From positions 1 through 8,109 of the forward strand of contig JAHFFF010000073.1 in NCBI GenBank assembly GCA_023248095.1: a stretch of 8,109 nt of DNA. Direction: 5' to 3'. This document shows, one piece after another, positions 5,377 to 8,109 of this stretch. A model generated the notes under the pieces. It did no database searches. It was given only the letters and a program-made list of their open reading frames with translations, and was not told where the DNA came from. The first letter of the stretch is position 1, and each line of letters starts with the position of its first letter. The position numbers and the translations under genes were made by a program. This stretch comes from Candidatus Omnitrophota bacterium (lineage in GTDB: Bacteria > Omnitrophota > Gorgyraeia > 1-14-0-20-64-10).

Positions 5377-5654
5377 ATCCGGCCGCGAGTCCGATCTTTT
5401 CCAGTCCGCTTGTTCCATTGCTGCTCATGATCGCCGTCATGTATTTTCTTCTCATCCGTCCGCAGCAGAAGCAGCAGCGGGATCAGGAGAAGCTGCAGAA
5501 GGGCCTCAAGAAGAATGATGAGGTGGTGACGATGGGCGGGATTCACGGGACCGTCGTGAATGTGAAGGAGACCGTCGTGACCCTTCGAGTGAACGACGAC
5601 GTGCGGATCGATGTGGACAGGAACTGCGTCAGCCGGCTGGTGAAGGAAGGGTAA
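5373..5654 (+). CDS. yajC: Sec translocon accessory subunit YajC
   Basis: YajC is a small inner-membrane partner of the SecDF complex. The 93 residues show the classic layout: a single transmembrane segment (about 12-28, LVPLLLMIAVMYFLLI), then the positively charged IRPQQKQQRDQEKLQKGLKK, and a small cytoplasmic beta domain with the motif DEVVTMGGIHGTVVNV (49-64). The start overlaps the tgt stop as ATGA and is preceded by GGAGGA. The stop is 14 bases before the secDF start. Order and spacing show one operon with tgt and secDF. Nothing is unusual about its length or sequence. Confidence 0.96.
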   Translation: MNPAASPIFSSPLVPLLLMIAVMYFLLIRPQQKQQRDQEKLQKGLKKNDEVVTMGGIHGTVVNVKETVVTLRVNDDVRIDVDRNCVSRLVKEG

Positions 5655-5668
5655 GGAGACCACACCTC

Positions 5669-7858
5669 ATGTTCCGACGCCTGACCCCTTGGGTCATCAC
5701 CATCCTGGTCGTGATCGCCCTCTCCGCCTGGTACGCTTTCCCCCTGAAGGAACGGATTTCCCTCGGATTGGATCTTCAGGGAGGCATGCATCTGATTCTG
5801 AAGGTGGACACCGCCAAGCTCCCTCCTCAGGCGAAGGCCAACGCTACGGAACGGGCCCTCGAGGTGATCCGGAACCGGATCGACCAGTTCGGAGTGAAAG
5901 AGCCGGTGATCCAACGGCAGGGAGAGGATGAGATCGTCATCCAGCTGCCGGGTCTGACCGATCGAGAACGGGCACTGGCCCTGGTTGCGCAGGTTGCCCA
6001 CCTGGAGTTTCGCCTGGTCAATTCCGATCCCGAGTTGTTGAAAAAGGCCTTGGCCGGCGAAACCTTGGAAGGATACGAGACCTTGAAGGACGCCCAGGGC
6101 CAGCTGTTCCTGCTGGAGAAGAAGGTAGCCCTGACCGGCGAGGCGTTGGCCGACGCGCGCGTGGATTACGGGCAGTTTGGATCCCCCGAGGTCACCTTCT
6201 CTCTGACGGCGGAGGGGGCGAAGGTTTTTTCCCAGATGACCGGCGCTAACATCGGCCGGCGCCTGGCGATCGTGCTCGACGGCAAGGTCAAGTCGGCCCC
6301 TACCATTCAAAGCCAGATCTCCGACCGAGGGCAGATCACCGGCCGCTTTACCCAGGATGAGGCGGCTGATCTCGCCTTGGTGCTGAGGAGCGGTGCATTG
6401 CCGGCCCCGGTTTACGTGGAGGAGGAACGGACGGTCGGCGCCCTGCTGGGTTCCGATTCGATCCGGACCGGGCTGCGGGCGGTGGTGATCGGGCTGGCGG
6501 CGGTCTTCATCTTCATGATGGTCTACTACCTCCTTGCCGGCGTCATCGCCAACGTCGCTCTCCTCCTCAACGGTTTGATCATCTTGGGCGGACTGGGGAT
6601 GCTCCATGCCACCCTGACCCTGCCCGGCATTGCCGGCATCGTGCTCACCCTCGGTATGGCGGTGGACGCCAACGTGCTCATTCACGAACGGATGCGCGAA
6701 GAAATGAAACTCGGCCGCTCCCTCCGGCAGGTGATCGCCAACGGCTACGACCGGGCCTTCAGCGCGATCTTCGACTCCAACTTCACAACCCTGATCGCGG
6801 CCTTCATCCTGGGTGGGCTGGGCCCGCTTGGGCTGGATCCCTTCCATCTGGGGGTGGGGCCGATCCAGGGATTTGCAGTTACCCTCACGCTGGGTCTTGT
6901 GGCCAGCATGTTCACCGCCATCATCGTGACTCGGGTGATCTTCGAGGCTCTACACCGTTCCGGGCGACTGACCAAAATCCGGATGCTGCATCTGATCGGG
7001 GAGACGAAGATCGATTTCCTGAAGCCGCGCAAGATTTTCTTTTCGATCACCCTCTTTCTGAACGTGGCAGGTCTTGTCCTCTTCTTCATGCTGGGCAACC
7101 GGGCCTACGGCATCGATTTCACCGGAGGGCAGGTTCAGCAGTTTCACTTCGATCAGCCCGTTGCCATTGAGAAGGTCCGTTCGGCCCTGCGGGAGATCGA
7201 CCTGGGTGAGGTTTCCATCCAGCAGTTCGGCGACCCGAAGGAGATCCTGGTCCGGACGGGAGGGGATACGCTCAAGCAAGTGCAGGCGAAGTTTCAGGAG
7301 GCTTTTCCGAATAACAAGATCCGGCTTTCCCGCGTCGAGCAGGTTGGCCCATCCGTTGGGAAGGATCTGCGGCGCAAGGCGCTGCTGGCGGTCATCTTGT
7401 CGATCGTCTCGATCAGTCTTTACGTGGCATACCGGTTCCGGGAGTGGAGTTTCGGCGTGGCCGGAATCGTTGCCCTTTTGCACGACGTTGTCATCACCAT
7501 CGGAGCGCTGGCGCTGACGCACCGGCAGATGTCCATGGATATGGTAGCGGCCCTTTTAACCATCGCCGGTTACTCCATCAACGACACGATTGTGACGTAC
7601 GACCGGATCCGGGAGCTCCGGCGCACCGTGCGCAGGATCAATTTGCCGGAGTTGATCAACCTGGCGATCAACCAGACCTTGGGCCGGACCATCCTCACGA
7701 CCGGCGTGACCTTGCTCACCGTGATCGCCCTTTTCTTGTGGGGAGGGCGGGTGCTCAACGATTTCGCGTTTGCCCTGCTGGTTGGATTCCTCTCGGGGGC
7801 GTATTCCACCGTTTACATCGCGAGCCCCTTGCTTCTGTTTTGGGAAAAGAAGCGGTAG
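5669..7858 (+). CDS. secDF: Protein translocase subunit SecDF (SecD-SecF fusion)
   Basis: SecD and SecF are RND-family membrane proteins that use the proton gradient to pull exported proteins through SecYEG. Here they form one 729-residue chain. The SecD half (1 to about 430) has a first transmembrane helix (8-23), the GLDLQGG motif (33-39), a periplasmic domain to about 250, and five further membrane helices, including AVDANVLIHERMREE with D333. The SecF half (about 445-729) has helix 456-474, GIDFTGG (481-487), a short periplasmic domain to about 565, and helices including SINDTIVTYDRIRE with D639 and LGRTILTTG with R673. By alignment from memory, D333, D639 and R673 correspond to the proton-path residues D340, D637 and R671 of Thermus SecDF. 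The joint has no stop or frameshift, so the fusion looks genuine. A loop near 383-397 (GGLGPLGLDPFHLGV) is about ten residues longer than in E. coli SecD. AAGGAG ends ten bases before the ATG. Confidence 0.97.
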   Translation: MFRRLTPWVITILVVIALSAWYAFPLKERISLGLDLQGGMHLILKVDTAKLPPQAKANATERALEVIRNRIDQFGVKEPVIQRQGEDEIVIQLPGLTDRERALALVAQVAHLEFRLVNSDPELLKKALAGETLEGYETLKDAQGQLFLLEKKVALTGEALADARVDYGQFGSPEVTFSLTAEGAKVFSQMTGANIGRRLAIVLDGKVKSAPTIQSQISDRGQITGRFTQDEAADLALVLRSGALPAPVYVEEERTVGALLGSDSIRTGLRAVVIGLAAVFIFMMVYYLLAGVIANVALLLNGLIILGGLGMLHATLTLPGIAGIVLTLGMAVDANVLIHERMREEMKLGRSLRQVIANGYDRAFSAIFDSNFTTLIAAFILGGLGPLGLDPFHLGVGPIQGFAVTLTLGLVASMFTAIIVTRVIFEALHRSGRLTKIRMLHLIGETKIDFLKPRKIFFSITLFLNVAGLVLFFMLGNRAYGIDFTGGQVQQFHFDQPVAIEKVRSALREIDLGEVSIQQFGDPKEILVRTGGDTLKQVQAKFQEAFPNNKIRLSRVEQVGPSVGKDLRRKALLAVILSIVSISLYVAYRFREWSFGVAGIVALLHDVVITIGALALTHRQMSMDMVAALLTIAGYSINDTIVTYDRIRELRRTVRRINLPELINLAINQTLGRTILTTGVTLLTVIALFLWGGRVLNDFAFALLVGFLSGAYSTVYIASPLLLFWEKKR

Positions 7859-7867
7859 GAGTGTTGC

Positions 7868-8109
7868 ATGCGCAAGGACTGGATTCTCTGCCCGGTTGAT
7901 GAGGCGGCTGTTCAGCAGCTGGCCGGCCAACTTGAAGTCTCACCGCTGATTGCCCGCGTTCTCATCAACCGTGGGTTTGGTTCTCCCGGTTCCGCCGAGC
8001 GATTCCTCTGTGCTGATTTAGGCCTCCTGGGTTCCCCAGAACAAATGGCCGACCTTCCGGCGGCCGTCGACCTCATCCGGCAGACGATTGAGCGCAAAGA
8101 AAAGATCCT
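7868..8109 (+). CDS. recJ: Single-stranded-DNA-specific exonuclease RecJ, N-terminal part (3' truncated)
   Basis: Eighty full codons are present before the window ends. The reading MRKDWILCPVDEAAVQQLAG, then SPLIARVLINRGF, SAERFL, ADLPAAVDLI and IERKEKI matches the N-terminus of RecJ. That region normally leads into a VYGDYDVDGITS-type DHH motif just downstream of the window edge. The catalytic residues are therefore not visible, and the call rests on this leader region and the context. TAGGAG (7856-7861), overlapping the secDF stop codon, ends six bases before the ATG, giving a strong start. RecJ degrades single-stranded DNA 5' to 3' in recombination and mismatch or base-excision repair. recJ after secD/secF is a recurrent bacterial arrangement, and the nine-base gap suggests co-transcription. 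Confidence 0.9.
   Translation, partial: MRKDWILCPVDEAAVQQLAGQLEVSPLIARVLINRGFGSPGSAERFLCADLGLLGSPEQMADLPAAVDLIRQTIERKEKI

Noticed and set aside
5543..6847. 434-codon open frame on the minus strand
   Set aside because: It lies opposite yajC and secDF, both certain genes; its H/D/Q/G-rich translation is the typical shadow of a GC-rich coding strand.
6990..7030. Separate secF gene start at the SecD-SecF junction
   Set aside because: No stop codon, frameshift or ribosome-binding site separates the halves; the frame runs unbroken from 5669 to 7858.

Overview
The window is a bacterial, moderately GC-rich segment in which all eight genes lie on the + strand. Both ends are open: the first gene lacks its 5' part and the last lacks its 3' part. 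The SpoIID/LytB-like envelope protein, YajC, a fused SecDF and a secreted protein with a Sec-type signal peptide fit a didermic, uncultured-type lineage. Omnitrophota or Nitrospirota-like bacteria are my best guesses. That rests on gene order, the short palindromic repeats and a remembered resemblance of the repeated PAAGLEE peptide to exported proteins of such lineages; I could not check it and hold it with low confidence.

Layout: (1) 3-440, C-terminal end of a SpoIID/LytB-domain protein. (2) 441-516, a short gap with a good sigma70-like promoter. (3) 517-2505, a 662-residue secreted protein that I do not recognise as a named family; it carries three exact PAAGLEE heptapeptides and a fourth, related SGLEE. 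(4) 2500-2550, a small hairpin over the stop codon followed by an extended -10 promoter that places the predicted transcript start on or next to the GTG start of queA. (5) 2551-7858, an apparent operon: queA, a gamma-class carbonic anhydrase-like gene, tgt, yajC and secDF. (6) 7868-8109, the N-terminus of recJ, closely following secDF.

How the genes work together: Tgt and QueA are consecutive steps of queuosine tRNA modification. Tgt exchanges guanine-34 for preQ1, and QueA adds the epoxycyclopentanediol part from S-adenosylmethionine. YajC and SecDF are accessory membrane subunits of the Sec translocase, and tgt-yajC-secD/F is a common bacterial cluster. RecJ is a 5'-3' single-strand DNA exonuclease for repair. 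The 662-residue protein is a predicted Sec substrate but looks like a separate transcription unit placed between the SpoIID gene and the queA operon.

Most notable: (a) the PAAGLEE peptide is repeated with every nucleotide difference synonymous, and at least two copies directly follow a predicted final beta strand, so it looks like a selected inter-domain signal; (b) a palindromic repeat family with a nearly constant 11-nt loop but entirely different, perfectly paired stems occurs once in frame inside queA and once between queA and the carbonic anhydrase gene; (c) an unrelated inverted repeat sits in frame inside tgt. Both queuosine genes have therefore absorbed short palindromes into variable loops without losing their reading frames or catalytic motifs.
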